From Geopsychrobacter electrodiphilus DSM 16401 (GTDB lineage Bacteria > Desulfobacterota > Desulfuromonadia > Desulfuromonadales > Geopsychrobacteraceae), in NCBI RefSeq assembly GCF_000384395.1, contig NZ_ARWE01000001.1, positions 2,826,501 to 2,890,500 on the forward strand: a stretch of DNA of 64,000 bases. Direction: 5' to 3'. Shown here piece by piece: positions 38,067-46,553 of the stretch. How positions within the stretch are numbered: position 1 is the stretch's first letter; the number at the start of each line of letters is the position of its first letter. Below the pieces are notes generated by a model. It was given only the letters and a program-made list of their open reading frames with translations, did no database searches and was not told the origin of the DNA. The translations under genes and the position numbers were made by a program.

Positions 38067-38825
38067 CTAACAGGCTTTTTTTCTACGATAGAAAGCAAGC
38101 CCAACCAACCCAATCCCCAGCAACACCCAGGTTGAGGGTTCAGGAACAACCGGATGCACGATAATAATTTCAGAAAGTTTTGCGGAGGTGAAATCTTTCG
38201 TAAAATTCGTTGGATCTGTCCTTAAATACGACAAGTCAAAAAGTCCTGCGTAGCTGGTGGCCATATTTTTAAACACCGCATCATTCCAGTACTGATAATA
38301 ATTTGTCTCGGTGATGACATTCAACAAGATATTGTTGTCACTCATTTTTTTAGCCAACGCAGCTTCACCCGACAGGCCACCGTAGCTGTAAGAATCGCGA
38401 TAATTATTTGGTTCATCCGTAATCAGAACCATCACCTTAGCGAAATTACCTCCACTCCAGCTGAAATTATCAGTCGCCCAATCAAGTGCCTGATAGCCTC
38501 TCTCTGTCCCGCCGTAAGTACGCACTCCCGTTACCGCGTTGACCGTATCGCTTATGTTACTGCTAAGGTCTTGCCAGACGCTGTAGCTTGGGGCGCTGGA
38601 TTGATTACCTGCATACATTTCGTAGCCCGCCACGCCATATGTTGCCGTAATTCCCTTGGCACTGACTTCGGTACCAATACCGCTAATGCTGTTTTTGAGC
38701 CAACTGAATTCGCCTCCCATGCTACCAGATTGATCGATAACAAATCCAATGTCAGCGAACTGTGAAGCAACAGCTGTAGTGCCAAAACAGAACAATAAAA
38801 AGAAAGCCAAAAACAATTTCTTCAT
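38067..38825 (-). CDS. VWA-domain protein with PEP-CTERM sorting signal
   Basis: This secreted protein of 252 residues has an N-terminal signal (KKLFLAFFLLFCFGTTAVASQ). A von Willebrand A domain has its MIDAS motif at DQSGSMGGE and downstream TDEPNNY. The C-terminal tail VPEPSTWVLLGIGLVGLAFYRRKK is a textbook PEP-CTERM signal: the motif, a hydrophobic helix and a basic end. PEP-CTERM proteins are processed by an exosortase (EpsH), which is not in this window. GGAGG is 5 bases before the ATG at 38825. It may be an extracellular adhesion or matrix protein. Confidence 0.87.
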   Translation of the reverse strand: MKKLFLAFFLLFCFGTTAVASQFADIGFVIDQSGSMGGEFSWLKNSISGIGTEVSAKGITATYGVAGYEMYAGNQSSAPSYSVWQDLSSNISDTVNAVTGVRTYGGTERGYQALDWATDNFSWSGGNFAKVMVLITDEPNNYRDSYSYGGLSGEAALAKKMSDNNILLNVITETNYYQYWNDAVFKNMATSYAGLFDLSYLRTDPTNFTKDFTSAKLSEIIIVHPVVPEPSTWVLLGIGLVGLAFYRRKKAC

Positions 38826-38837
38826 CTTTTCCTCCAT

Positions 38838-39128
38838 TGGTTCCCTTTAACGCAAATTTATTTACGGCTCAAATCATGTAAGCTTTGAATTCAAAACATC
38901 ATTTTGCAATACTAATACCAATTTTGTATACCCATGATTTTATTGAACAAATCAAACACTACGAATGGGAACATATGGATATGTAAATTTTATCGACAAT
39001 ATTTTATTGAGGAATATTAAGTAACCCCCAGTTACCTGATTACACTCTAAAGCTAGGGTGTCCACGGGACATTTACCAATCCCCCACTCAGTCTTGTTTT
39101 TCTGTAGCCAGCTAATAAATATGGCTCG
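38838..39128. other. AT-rich intergenic stretch upstream of the VWA gene
   Basis: No gene is supported here. The region is clearly richer in A/T than its neighbours and contains the first copy of a 26-base repeat (39093-39118). It probably holds the promoter of the VWA gene. Confidence 0.5.
39093..39118 (+). repeat. 26-base direct repeat, copy 1
   Basis: Bases 39093-39118 match 39486-39511 at 24 of 26 positions (CTTGTTTTTCTG-AG-CAGCTAATAA core). The two copies flank the transposase remnant 393 bases apart. They may be parts of one older element or of its target. Confidence 0.6.
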
Positions 39129-39446
39129 TCAGCAGAATCTGTGAAGATATTCAGGCTCCGGCAACTTGCCAAGTGCTTGATATAGAAAGGTTTATAGATA
39201 TTTTAAAGTCTTGAAACTGTACGCTTTTCTCATAGTGCGTTTTGCTTTGAGGTTCAACCCCTCAACCGTACCGCTGGAAAGTCGTCCCTTGGCCTTAAAC
39301 CAATTAAGAATCAGCGGTTTGTGCCTGCGCAGCATCTTGACCACATTCTTCATCGGATCCAAGTCGGTTTGCAGCGTTCTTGTTAACCAGTTATCGAGAA
39401 ACTTTCCAGCAAAGTCATAACGCTGATAGTCCCAGAACTACTGTGA
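39129..39446 (-). pseudogene. ISL3-family transposase remnant, C-terminal part with in-frame stops
   Basis: On the minus strand a single frame reads FWDYQRYDFAGKFLDNWL, DPMKNVVKMLRRHKPLILNWF, KGRLSSGTVEGLNLKAKRTMRKAYSF and, after a stop, LGKLPEPEYLHRFC. This is the C-terminal third of ISL3-type DDE transposases in the right order. A TAG at 39438-39440 and a TAA at 39192-39194 interrupt it; both are in frame, so these are nonsense mutations rather than shifts. The N-terminal two thirds are absent. Confidence 0.8.
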
Positions 39447-39485
39447 ATGTTCAGGGATGTTGTTTAATAATCCCTTTACTTAGGA

Positions 39486-39511
39486 CTTGTTTTTCTGCAG
39501 ACAGCTAATAA
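39486..39511 (+). repeat. 26-base direct repeat, copy 2
   Basis: This is the second copy of the repeat at 39093-39118, differing at two bases, on the other side of the transposase remnant. Confidence 0.6.
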
Positions 39512-39633
39512 TTTGAGATGGCGACCTCGATGGTCATAATTCCGGGACTGAAGAGCCAGCGTGCCCCTACAATCACCTACCATTGTCCGCTAGTATCCCA
39601 ACCCCGCAACTAACCACATGGTAATCTTTCGGC

Positions 39634-39908
39634 ATGTGCGGACGTTATTCGCTCAAAACACCTTCTCAACAAATCGTTGACCATTTCGGAGTGTCCGAAC
39701 TTCCCGAGCTTGCCTCCGCTGGAATCTCCCGGGGTAGCGGATTCTCGCGGACAGAACTGGTGATACCAACCAACGCACCGCTGCCCTCATCCACTGGGGT
39801 CCGATTCCACGCTGGGCCAAAGAAAAATCTGTCGGTTACAAGATGTTCAACGCGCGTTTCGAAGCGTGCACCGAAAAACCATCCTTCCGCTCTCACTTGA
39901 AACAATAG
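39634..39908 (+). pseudogene. SRAP (YedK/HMCES-like) protein, frameshifted remnant
   Basis: The ORF starts MCGRYSLKTPSQQIVDHFGV, with the catalytic Cys2 of SRAP peptidases, which form protein-DNA crosslinks at abasic sites. About 25 codons later the frame breaks. The rest appears in another frame as LIHWGPIPRWAKEKSVGYK and FNARFEACTEKPSFRSHLKQ ending at TAG 39906-39908. The middle and C-terminal portions are missing, so it is not functional. Confidence 0.8.
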
Positions 39909-40007
39909 GAACCTAGGTTCGCGATATATTCCGAATTGGATTAGACTTACAATGACAGGGTAGCATCCGATCACTCCCTCTTTGTCTGATCCGTGCGAGG
40001 TCCAGCC

Positions 40008-40892
40008 ATGGTACTGTTTGGTGAGAACTTTATTTCCATTCGACGTAATACCAGCGAAGCGACTATCAATCTGGTGCATGGCGGCTCCGGCCCGCCACTG
40101 CTGCTGTTACACGGTTACCCGCAAACTCACTGCATGTGGCACCTGGTCGCACCGAATCTGGCAAAAAACTTTCATATCATCTGCCCCGACCTGCGCGGCT
40201 ACGGCGACAGCTCCAAACCTGCTGGGACACCCGACCACTCCAACTATTCCAAACGCAAGATGGCGCAGGATATGGTCGAAATAATGGCCTCTTTCGGCTA
40301 CGAAAAGTTCTTCGTTGCCGGTCATGATCGCGGGGCCCGTGTCCTTCATCGCATGGCGCTGGACTATCCGGATCAGGTCGCAAAGGCTTGCGTCATGGAT
40401 ATCGCCCCGACCTACCAGATGTTCAAATCAACAGATCAAGCCTTCGCGACCGGCTATTATCACTGGTTCTTCCTGATTCAGCCCGATGGCCTTCCGGAAC
40501 GGATGATCGGCGCCGACCCCGCTTATTATCTCACCGAAAAACTGAAGCGCTGGAGCGCCCCCGATGCGCTCTTTGCCGAAGCTGCAGTCGCCGAATATAA
40601 CCGCTGCTTCAGCCGTCCAGCGGCAATTCACGCGTCCTGTGAGGATTATCGTGCGGCCGCAAGTATCGACCTGATCCACGACGAAGCGGACCTTGAGCGT
40701 AAAATAGACTGTCCTTTGCTGGTACTCTGGGGTGCCGAAGGATTTATCCAGCGCCGTTACGATGTGCTGAACGTCTGGCGTGAGCGTGCCACAAGGGTCG
40801 AGGGCCGAGGCCTCCCCTGCGGGCATTTTCTGCCCGAAGAGGCCCCTGATGAGGTCATTGCTGAATTACGGCGCTTTTTCATACCGGAATGA
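40008..40892 (+). CDS. Alpha/beta hydrolase, haloacetate dehalogenase-like
   Basis: The 294-residue protein (ATG 40008) has [10 protein letters not shown] near residue 30 and the [11 protein letters not shown] loop. The nucleophile motif [10 protein letters not shown] has Asp in place of Ser, as in haloalkane/haloacetate dehalogenases and epoxide hydrolases. The His lies in [13 protein letters not shown]. Fluoroacetate dehalogenase-like enzymes share [14 protein letters not shown]-halogen hydrolysis is the family expectation, not shown. It is flanked by a pseudogene on one side and cmoA on the other. Confidence 0.87.
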   Translation: MVLFGENFISIRRNTSEATINLVHGGSGPPLLLLHGYPQTHCMWHLVAPNLAKNFHIICPDLRGYGDSSKPAGTPDHSNYSKRKMAQDMVEIMASFGYEKFFVAGHDRGARVLHRMALDYPDQVAKACVMDIAPTYQMFKSTDQAFATGYYHWFFLIQPDGLPERMIGADPAYYLTEKLKRWSAPDALFAEAAVAEYNRCFSRPAAIHASCEDYRAAASIDLIHDEADLERKIDCPLLVLWGAEGFIQRRYDVLNVWRERATRVEGRGLPCGHFLPEEAPDEVIAELRRFFIPE

Positions 40893-41030
40893 CAGCATAG
40901 GCTGCTCCGCGCCTTCTGCGGGCGGAGGGAGAGACTGACGACAGACATCGGCTGAAATGAGCTTTTTTCTTTGACTCTTTTTTTGCTTCAGTCCAAATTG
41001 AGTGCCCATCAGGCGTTACCAGACAATCCC

Positions 41031-41783
41031 ATGAAGGACAAACCCGCCGTGACCAAAAAACAAGATGCCATCTATGCCGCGCCATTAAATGAAATTATCG
41101 ATTTTCAGTTCGATGAGCGGGTTGCCGCGGTCTTTCCCGACATGATTCAACGCTCGGTCCCCGGTTACGGAATGATGATTTCAACTATCGGGATTTTAGC
41201 TGGCCGCTATGCCCAAGCTGACAGCCGCTGCTACGATCTCGGTTGCTCGTTAGGGGCGGTCAGTCTGGCCATGCGACAACGGATTTCTCAGCCAGGGTGC
41301 GAGATTATCGCCATCGACAACTCAGCGGCGATGATTGAGCGCGGCCGCGACTTGCTGGCGCGCGATACGACCTCGACCATCCCGGTGACCATGGTCTGTG
41401 CCGATCTGCAGGAGATCAGCATTGAAAATGCGTCCGTCGTCGTATTGAACTTCACCCTGCAATTTATCCCGCTTACCGAACGCTTAACGCTGATAAAACG
41501 GATCTATCGGGGGTTAAAACCGGGCGGCATTCTGATCTTGTCAGAGAAGATTGCCTTCGAGAAGCAGGCTCGCCAGCAGTTTCATGTGGAGTTGCATCAT
41601 GACTTCAAGCGCGCCAACGGCTACAGCGACCTGGAGGTCAGCCAGAAACGCACGGCGCTGGAAAAAGTGCTGATCCCGGAGACTCTGGACTGTCATCAAC
41701 AGCGCCTGCAAGCAGCAGGTTTTGTTTTTACCGACATTTGGTTCCAATGCTTTAATTTTGTCTCACTGGTGGCGATCAAATGA
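41031..41783 (+). CDS. cmoA: Carboxy-S-adenosyl-L-methionine synthase
   Basis: CmoA turns SAM and prephenate into carboxy-SAM for tRNA U34 modification. The ATG at 41031 yields 250 residues, close to E. coli CmoA. The SAM motif is [10 protein letters not shown], then AIDNSAAM, with the CmoA hallmarks [16 protein letters not shown] and [10 protein letters not shown]. An upstream in-frame ORF extension is unsupported. It overlaps cmoB by 4 bases. Confidence 0.95.
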   Translation: MKDKPAVTKKQDAIYAAPLNEIIDFQFDERVAAVFPDMIQRSVPGYGMMISTIGILAGRYAQADSRCYDLGCSLGAVSLAMRQRISQPGCEIIAIDNSAAMIERGRDLLARDTTSTIPVTMVCADLQEISIENASVVVLNFTLQFIPLTERLTLIKRIYRGLKPGGILILSEKIAFEKQARQQFHVELHHDFKRANGYSDLEVSQKRTALEKVLIPETLDCHQQRLQAAGFVFTDIWFQCFNFVSLVAIK

Positions 41784-42751
41784 ATTTTTATCAGTCCTTG
41801 TATCCGCAACTTGATGCGCTGGGACTGCAGGCCTGGTCGCAACAGTTGCAACAGACTCTGCCTGACAAACTCTCCCTGGAGAGTCATGGGATGATGGCCG
41901 TCTGGCAGACCGCGCTGCAGGGGTTACCGGGAATCCGACCCTCCCGCATTGAACTGAAAAACGGGGTGGAGATCGGCCGGGCCGAAGATTTGGTCAATGT
42001 CAGCCATGAAGAGTTGACGAACAAACTCAAGGCCTTTCACCCCTGGCGCAAGGGGCCCTACAGCCTGTTCGGGGTGGATATCGACACCGAGTGGCGTTCC
42101 GACTGGAAGTGGGAGCGCGTCCTGCCGCACATCCAATCCCTGACCGGCCGCAAGGTTCTGGACATCGGCTGCGGCAACGGCTATCACGGCTGGCGCATGC
42201 GCGGCGAAGGGGCCGAGTTTGTACTCGGCATTGATCCAACCCTGGTGTCGGTGATGCAGTTTCAGGTGATGCAGCGCTATCTGCGCGATCCGCAGCATCA
42301 CCTCCTCCCCCTGGGGATTGAGGATGTACCGGCCAACCTCGCCTGCTTCGACAGCGTCTTTTCGATGGGCGTGCTCTACCATCGCCGTTCGCCCCTCGAC
42401 CATCTGCTGGAGCTCAAAGGGTGCCTGCGCCCGGGCGGTGAACTCATCCTCGAAACGCTGATTGTTGAAGGGGATAAAGCGACCATCTTCATGCCCGACG
42501 GCCGTTACGCCAAAATGCGCAATGTCTGGTTCCTCCCCTCGATTGAGGCCATGATCCTCTGGCTGCAGCGCTGCGGATTCAAAGATATCGCCTGCGTCGA
42601 TACCAACCGTACCGGCACAAAAGAACAACACCGCACCGAGTGGATGACCTTTGAATCGCTCTCCGATTACCTCGATCCGCAGGATCCCACCAAAACCATC
42701 GAAGGCCACCCCGCCCCCCTAAGGGCGATCTTTGTCGCAACCAAGCCCTGA
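41780..42751 (+). CDS. cmoB: tRNA U34 carboxymethyltransferase
   Basis: CmoB uses the carboxy-SAM from CmoA to make cmo5U34 in tRNA, widening wobble reading. The 323-residue length is normal. The motif [16 protein letters not shown] and family features [28 protein letters not shown] are clear. Its ATG overlaps the cmoA stop, so the two are co-translated. Confidence 0.96.
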   Translation: MNFYQSLYPQLDALGLQAWSQQLQQTLPDKLSLESHGMMAVWQTALQGLPGIRPSRIELKNGVEIGRAEDLVNVSHEELTNKLKAFHPWRKGPYSLFGVDIDTEWRSDWKWERVLPHIQSLTGRKVLDIGCGNGYHGWRMRGEGAEFVLGIDPTLVSVMQFQVMQRYLRDPQHHLLPLGIEDVPANLACFDSVFSMGVLYHRRSPLDHLLELKGCLRPGGELILETLIVEGDKATIFMPDGRYAKMRNVWFLPSIEAMILWLQRCGFKDIACVDTNRTGTKEQHRTEWMTFESLSDYLDPQDPTKTIEGHPAPLRAIFVATKP

Positions 42752-43100
42752 TCAACCCGGAATCGATTTGCACCCTGTTGATTGCGGATCAGCCTCTGGC
42801 CAAAGACGAACGCTGAAATCCTGCAGGATAAAAGGCCAAAACCGTTGCGTGAAGTGAACATACATGAGCAACTTACTGACATTAAACACTTTCAGAAGGA
42901 CAAGCCAGTCTAGCAACAACGTCCCCAGCCCTTCATGTCTGAGAGTTTCAATGTTGATATCACACTAAACACCGTAATTATCGAGTGGGCCAAAAATAAT
43001 AATTTGCCCGGCCAAGAACAGAACCCCGGATTATTAAGGTCTTAGCGGTTTAAAAACAGAGACAAGACATGATTGACTACCTTTTAGGTATACAAAGGGG
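42752..43100. other. Gene-free stretch between cmoB and the riboswitch promoter
   Basis: No ORF with a start signal and no hairpin with a T-run is seen. Any cmoB terminator is not obvious. The leader promoter begins at its right edge. Confidence 0.5.
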
Positions 43101-43130
43101 TTGACTCGAAAAATCTGCTCAAGCTATGGT
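43101..43130 (+). promoter_or_regulatory. Probable sigma-70 promoter of the riboswitch leader
   Basis: TTGACT at 43101-43106 and TATGGT at 43125-43130 are separated by 18 bases. The expected transcription start is about 43137, about 14 bases before the first aptamer. Confidence 0.55.
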
Positions 43131-43150
43131 CGTAGTAACGCAAAAGGGGG

Positions 43151-43233
43151 AGATACACGACAATACTAAACCACTCGCAAGGGTGGGGCGGAAAGCCCAT
43201 TGGGTCTCTCTGAGATAGCCGGGTTGCCGAAAT
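43151..43233 (+). promoter_or_regulatory. GEMM-I-type cyclic dinucleotide riboswitch, aptamer 1
   Basis: The element has the GEMM order: ACTAAACC, a stem closed by a GCAA tetraloop (CCACTC/GGGTGG), GGGGCGGAAAGCC with the conserved AAA, a second stem GTCTC/GAGAT, and the terminal GCCGGGTTGCCG strand. Some Geobacter GEMM RNAs bind 3',5'-cGAMP instead of c-di-GMP, and I cannot tell which here. The 3' strand of the aptamer is also the 5' arm of the terminator at 43219. Confidence 0.85.
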
Positions 43234-43265
43234 ATCACGAAGATATTCGGTGACCCGGTTTTTTT
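43219..43265 (+). terminator. Riboswitch-controlled terminator 1
   Basis: CCGGGTTGCCGAAATAT pairs with ATATTCGGTGACCCGG (two wobble pairs), followed by T7. Because its 5' arm is the aptamer's closing strand, ligand binding should block it, which implies an ON switch. Confidence 0.8.
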
Positions 43266-43289
43266 GCGACCTGTGCCGAAGGTCGCACA

Positions 43290-43372
43290 GGATACACGAT
43301 AATACTAAACCATTCGCAAGGATGGGGCGGAAAGCCCATTGGGTCTCTCTGAGATAGCCGGGTTGCCGAAAT
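43290..43372 (+). promoter_or_regulatory. GEMM-I-type cyclic dinucleotide riboswitch, aptamer 2
   Basis: This is a near-copy of aptamer 1, shifted by 139 bases. The GCAA-capped stem reads CCATTC/GGATGG; compared with copy 1 a C-G pair has become U-A, a compensated change that supports the fold. The core GGGGCGGAAAGCC, the GTCTC/GAGAT stem and the GCCGGGTTGCCG strand are identical. Confidence 0.85.
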
Positions 43373-43404
43373 ATCACGAAGATATTCGGCAACCCGGTTT
43401 TTTT
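43358..43404 (+). terminator. Riboswitch-controlled terminator 2
   Basis: The stem CCGGGTTGCCGAAATAT/ATATTCGGCAACCCGG is followed by T7. It has no wobble pairs in the lower part, so it should be stronger than terminator 1. The cytochrome ATG is 115 bases further on. Confidence 0.85.
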
Positions 43405-43519
43405 GTGACCAAAATGGCAGGTTAGAGCCAACACGTGGGGTAGACATGCTTTTCTGATGTGAGGGTGAAAAGTGCCATTCACCTGGAGACATGAATTTCC
43501 ACAAACAAGGAGTTTGAAA

Positions 43520-46006
43520 ATGTTCAAAAATAGAATTGATCTTTTGTTGCTTGTCTTTGTTGCTTCGATTTTGATGACGGCTTGTGGTGGCGGGGGCTCG
43601 GGTGGAGACTCTCCCATGGGGACCTCTGCAAATACTTTATCTGCGGGGGTTGTTGTCGATCCCTATATCAGTGGTGCCGTTCTTCAGGAAGTTGCAGCCG
43701 ATGGGACAGTTATCCAGCGCTCATCAACAGGAGTTTCAGATGCGCGCGGCCATTTTCATTTTCCAAAGCCGTTGACCGTCGGGTCTGTTGTTGAAATCAA
43801 AGTCGGTAACCGAGGAGATCATGTTGGCGTCAGCAATCAGGTTATTTTACGACGCAAGGTTCTTTCTGGTGACAGCGGTGATTTGATCGTTTCGCCCTTG
43901 ACGACATTGCTCGCCAACGGCAGCACAGAAACGGAACTGGTTGACCTGTTGCATTCCGCCGGTCTGAATGATGTCTCGGACAAGGATCTCTATCTCGATC
44001 CGATGGCCAATCTTAGCGATCTGACCACCAGCCCCACAGCTTCCAGCCTCAGCAGGCTTCAAGCCGCGATGACAGTCAGTAACTATTTGGAAGCTGTTAA
44101 CAATCAGCCAGTTACGGTTTCCGATCTGAATAATGCGACGGATTTTCAAACCCTGACGACTCTGCTCGATACGGTTCAGCACACCCTGAATGCCAGCTTA
44201 TTCCAGAGCATCAAAACCCAACTCGCGACAGATAGTACCGTTTCAAATCTGACCCTGGGTGATTTTATTGATGCCGCTGTTGTTCAGAACCGTGCGGTTG
44301 TCGCCCTGGTGAAATCACAGTTGTCGGCCAACGGCCAGATCGATCCAACGCTCATTGCTGCAGGGATGGTCGCTGCAGCTAATAACATGATGACTGCGAC
44401 TCTGACCCAGAATCACACTTCTCAGGGGTATACTCCGCCGTCATTAATCGGTGAGTCCTTGTATGCAAACTACTGTGCGACCTGTCATGGCGCCCTCGCT
44501 GTAACGGCCAAGCCCGGACGCAGTGCAGCTGCGATCCAGAGCGCTATTAATAATATTGGCGCTATGAGTTCCTTGAGCAGCTTGACCTCTACCCAGATTC
44601 AGGCGATTGCCAATGCGCTGCCTGCGGCACCTGTCGTTGGTCCGGGCACGCCACCTGATGGCACCGCCCTGTATGGCACCAACTGTGCCAGTTGTCATGG
44701 GAGCCTGGCGACGACCACAAAACCTGGCCGCAGTGCAGCTGCGATTCAAAGCGCGATTAATAATGTCGGCGCTATGGGTTCATTGAGCAGCTTGACCTCT
44801 GCCCAGATCCAGGCGATTGCCAGTGTGCTGACTGCGGCACCGGTTGTTGGTCCGGGCACGCCACCTGATGGCGCCGCCCTGTACGCGAGTGAATGCGCCG
44901 GGTGCCATGGTCCGCTGGCGACCACATCCAAAACCGGACGCACCGCCGCAGCGATTCAGACCGCTATTAATAATAATACCGGCAATATGAGCTTTCTGAC
45001 CTTGACGCCAGCAGAGATCCAGACGATTGCCGATGTGTTACCACCAACGCCGGTCGTTGATCCCGGCACCCCGCCGAACGGCACGACACTCTATTCGAGT
45101 AACTGTGCCAGCTGCCATGGCGCGCTGGCAACGACCACCAAACCGGGACGAACCGCAACCGCGATTCAGAGCGCTATTAATACTGTCGGCGCTATGAGTT
45201 CATTGAGCAGCCTGACCACCGCAGAGGTTCAAGCGATTGCCGATGCGCTGCCGCCGGCACCGGTTGTGGATCCCGGCACACCACCTGATGGCACCGCCCT
45301 GTATGGCACCAAATGTGCTAGTTGCCACAACGCCTTGGCGTCCACCACAAAGGCAGGACGAACTGCAACCACGATTCAGACCGCCATTAATAGTGTTAGC
45401 GCTATGGGTTCATTGAGCAGCCTGACTCCCGCAGAGGTCCAGGCGATTGCCGATGTGCTGCCAGCCGGAAGCGGCGGGCCTGATTACAGCGATTGCACCG
45501 CTTGTCATTCACAACCACCGAACGGCTCAGTTTTCCCGAACACGGCCGGTGCCCACCTGGCTCACCAGGCGATCGGAGCGATCGGGACCAATTGTTCGAT
45601 CTGTCATTCCGGTGCGACTCATAACGGCACGGTTGAACTGGTTTTCCCTGCGGCGTATAACTCTCCAGGCAGTGTCGCTACGGAAAATCAGGATGGCACC
45701 TGCAGCAGTATCCGTTGTCATGGCGGCATTACTACTCCAAACTGGTGGACCGGTACGATTAATTTGGCTTCGGATTGTACGACCTGTCACGTCCGGCCCT
45801 CGACCGGGAGACATGGCGACCATAGATCTAAAAGCTGTACAGTTTGCCATAACAGCAGCAGAATGGCGACTCACATCGGCGACCCAACAACCTCCAGCTA
45901 TGAAGTGACAGCCGCTTCGACGATCGGCGGCAGCGGCACCAGTATTAAGTCTTATAATACCAGTACCCGCTCGTGCGTCGGTTGTCATGATACCGAGACA
46001 TGGTAA
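43520..46006 (+). CDS. Multihaem c-type cytochrome lipoprotein with five tandem haem modules
   Basis: The ATG at 43520 (AAGGAG upstream) gives 828 residues. The lipobox is LMTAC with Cys22 and a Gly/Ser tether; residues 50-300 lack haem motifs. Five cytochrome c modules of exactly 70 residues follow, each with CAxCH, GRxAxxIQxAIN and VVxPGTPPxGxxLY. Their first Cys codons are at 44474, 44684, 44894, 45104 and 45314. The C-terminal part adds CTACH, CSICH, the CX4CH site CSSIRCH, CTTCH, CTVCH and CVGCH. The total is ten CXXCH plus one CX4CH, so up to 11 haems. CX4CH...CXXCH pairs are known from Geobacter cytochromes. It is probably an outer-membrane or extracellular electron-transfer protein, controlled by the upstream riboswitches. 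Confidence 0.92.
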   Translation: MFKNRIDLLLLVFVASILMTACGGGGSGGDSPMGTSANTLSAGVVVDPYISGAVLQEVAADGTVIQRSSTGVSDARGHFHFPKPLTVGSVVEIKVGNRGDHVGVSNQVILRRKVLSGDSGDLIVSPLTTLLANGSTETELVDLLHSAGLNDVSDKDLYLDPMANLSDLTTSPTASSLSRLQAAMTVSNYLEAVNNQPVTVSDLNNATDFQTLTTLLDTVQHTLNASLFQSIKTQLATDSTVSNLTLGDFIDAAVVQNRAVVALVKSQLSANGQIDPTLIAAGMVAAANNMMTATLTQNHTSQGYTPPSLIGESLYANYCATCHGALAVTAKPGRSAAAIQSAINNIGAMSSLSSLTSTQIQAIANALPAAPVVGPGTPPDGTALYGTNCASCHGSLATTTKPGRSAAAIQSAINNVGAMGSLSSLTSAQIQAIASVLTAAPVVGPGTPPDGAALYASECAGCHGPLATTSKTGRTAAAIQTAINNNTGNMSFLTLTPAEIQTIADVLPPTPVVDPGTPPNGTTLYSSNCASCHGALATTTKPGRTATAIQSAINTVGAMSSLSSLTTAEVQAIADALPPAPVVDPGTPPDGTALYGTKCASCHNALASTTKAGRTATTIQTAINSVSAMGSLSSLTPAEVQAIADVLPAGSGGPDYSDCTACHSQPPNGSVFPNTAGAHLAHQAIGAIGTNCSICHSGATHNGTVELVFPAAYNSPGSVATENQDGTCSSIRCHGGITTPNWWTGTINLASDCTTCHVRPSTGRHGDHRSKSCTVCHNSSRMATHIGDPTTSSYEVTAASTIGGSGTSIKSYNTSTRSCVGCHDTETW
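44451..45480 (+). repeat. Five tandem 210-base repeats within the cytochrome gene
   Basis: The haem-codon positions are spaced exactly 210 bases, with long near-identical stretches between units (for example GGCACGCCACCTGATGGC). The third unit is the most diverged. Recent or homogenised internal duplication is implied. Confidence 0.85.
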
Positions 46007-46039
46007 AAGTACTACGTCAGACTAGAACATAGCCCTATA

Positions 46040-46080
46040 AAACCGGGACGGATCTTTGGATTCGTCCCGGTTTCTTTTTT
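46040..46080 (+). terminator. Terminator of the multihaem cytochrome gene
   Basis: An 11-bp stem (AAACCGGGACG with CGTCCCGGTTT) has a 12-base loop and is followed by TTTCTTTTTTT. It begins 34 bases after the stop. Confidence 0.85.
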
Positions 46081-46218
46081 TGACATTGACGACTGGAGTT
46101 GGTGTGCATTTATTCACTGGAACTTTTGCCTAACTAGAATAAATTTAATAATTGAAAGTTCCGGTGGCACCTCCCTTAATTGACGATGAACGGTAAATTC
46201 TATTCGTAAGTGCACCAC

Positions 46219-46424
46219 TCAAAGACTGAGCAAAAATCTTCTTACGGCTTTTACCCGATACCTCAACGCCGCCCTTTCAGTATGGGAGCGATAGAAATAC
46301 TCTCTGCAGCATCCTTTTCAAACGTGACACCAGATACTCCTTTCTCAATGGCGCAACCCCCAATAGCGACAAAAAGCGATTCTATCTTCGCCCATTTTAA
46401 TTTGCAATTTTGCAAGTCAAGCCC
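46219..46424 (-). pseudogene. HicA-like toxin remnant, frameshifted
   Basis: On the minus strand one frame reads KLKWAKIESLFVAIGGCAIE and continues to a stop at 46263-46265. A second frame takes over with HTERAALRYRVKAVRRFLLSL, ending at 46219-46221. Together they follow the HicA mRNA-interferase order (W..IE.L..ALG, then the HRPH-like block, then V.R.FL). The His-rich catalytic end is altered (RSH). No HicB antitoxin is seen nearby. The remaining gap (46081-46218, 46425-46553) has no gene. Confidence 0.6.
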
Positions 46425-46553
46425 TTGATTTTCTGAGGTTTACCCCCGGTCAAATCATACCAACTCTTCAGGCGCGGTTTCGAAACCGCCATGATTGACC
46501 GTTGATTGGGCGTTGGCACAGTTCGCTTTTTCGCTGATACCGCAAAGGGCTAG

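Noticed and set aside
43084-43617. Minus-strand ORFs across the riboswitch region
   Set aside because: They repeat the same peptide twice only because the riboswitch is duplicated. The structured RNA with terminators explains the sequence.
46505-46530. Sigma-54-like TTGGCAC element
   Set aside because: TTGGCAC is present but the downstream element is GCTTT at the wrong position instead of TTGC, so it does not meet the -24/-12 consensus.
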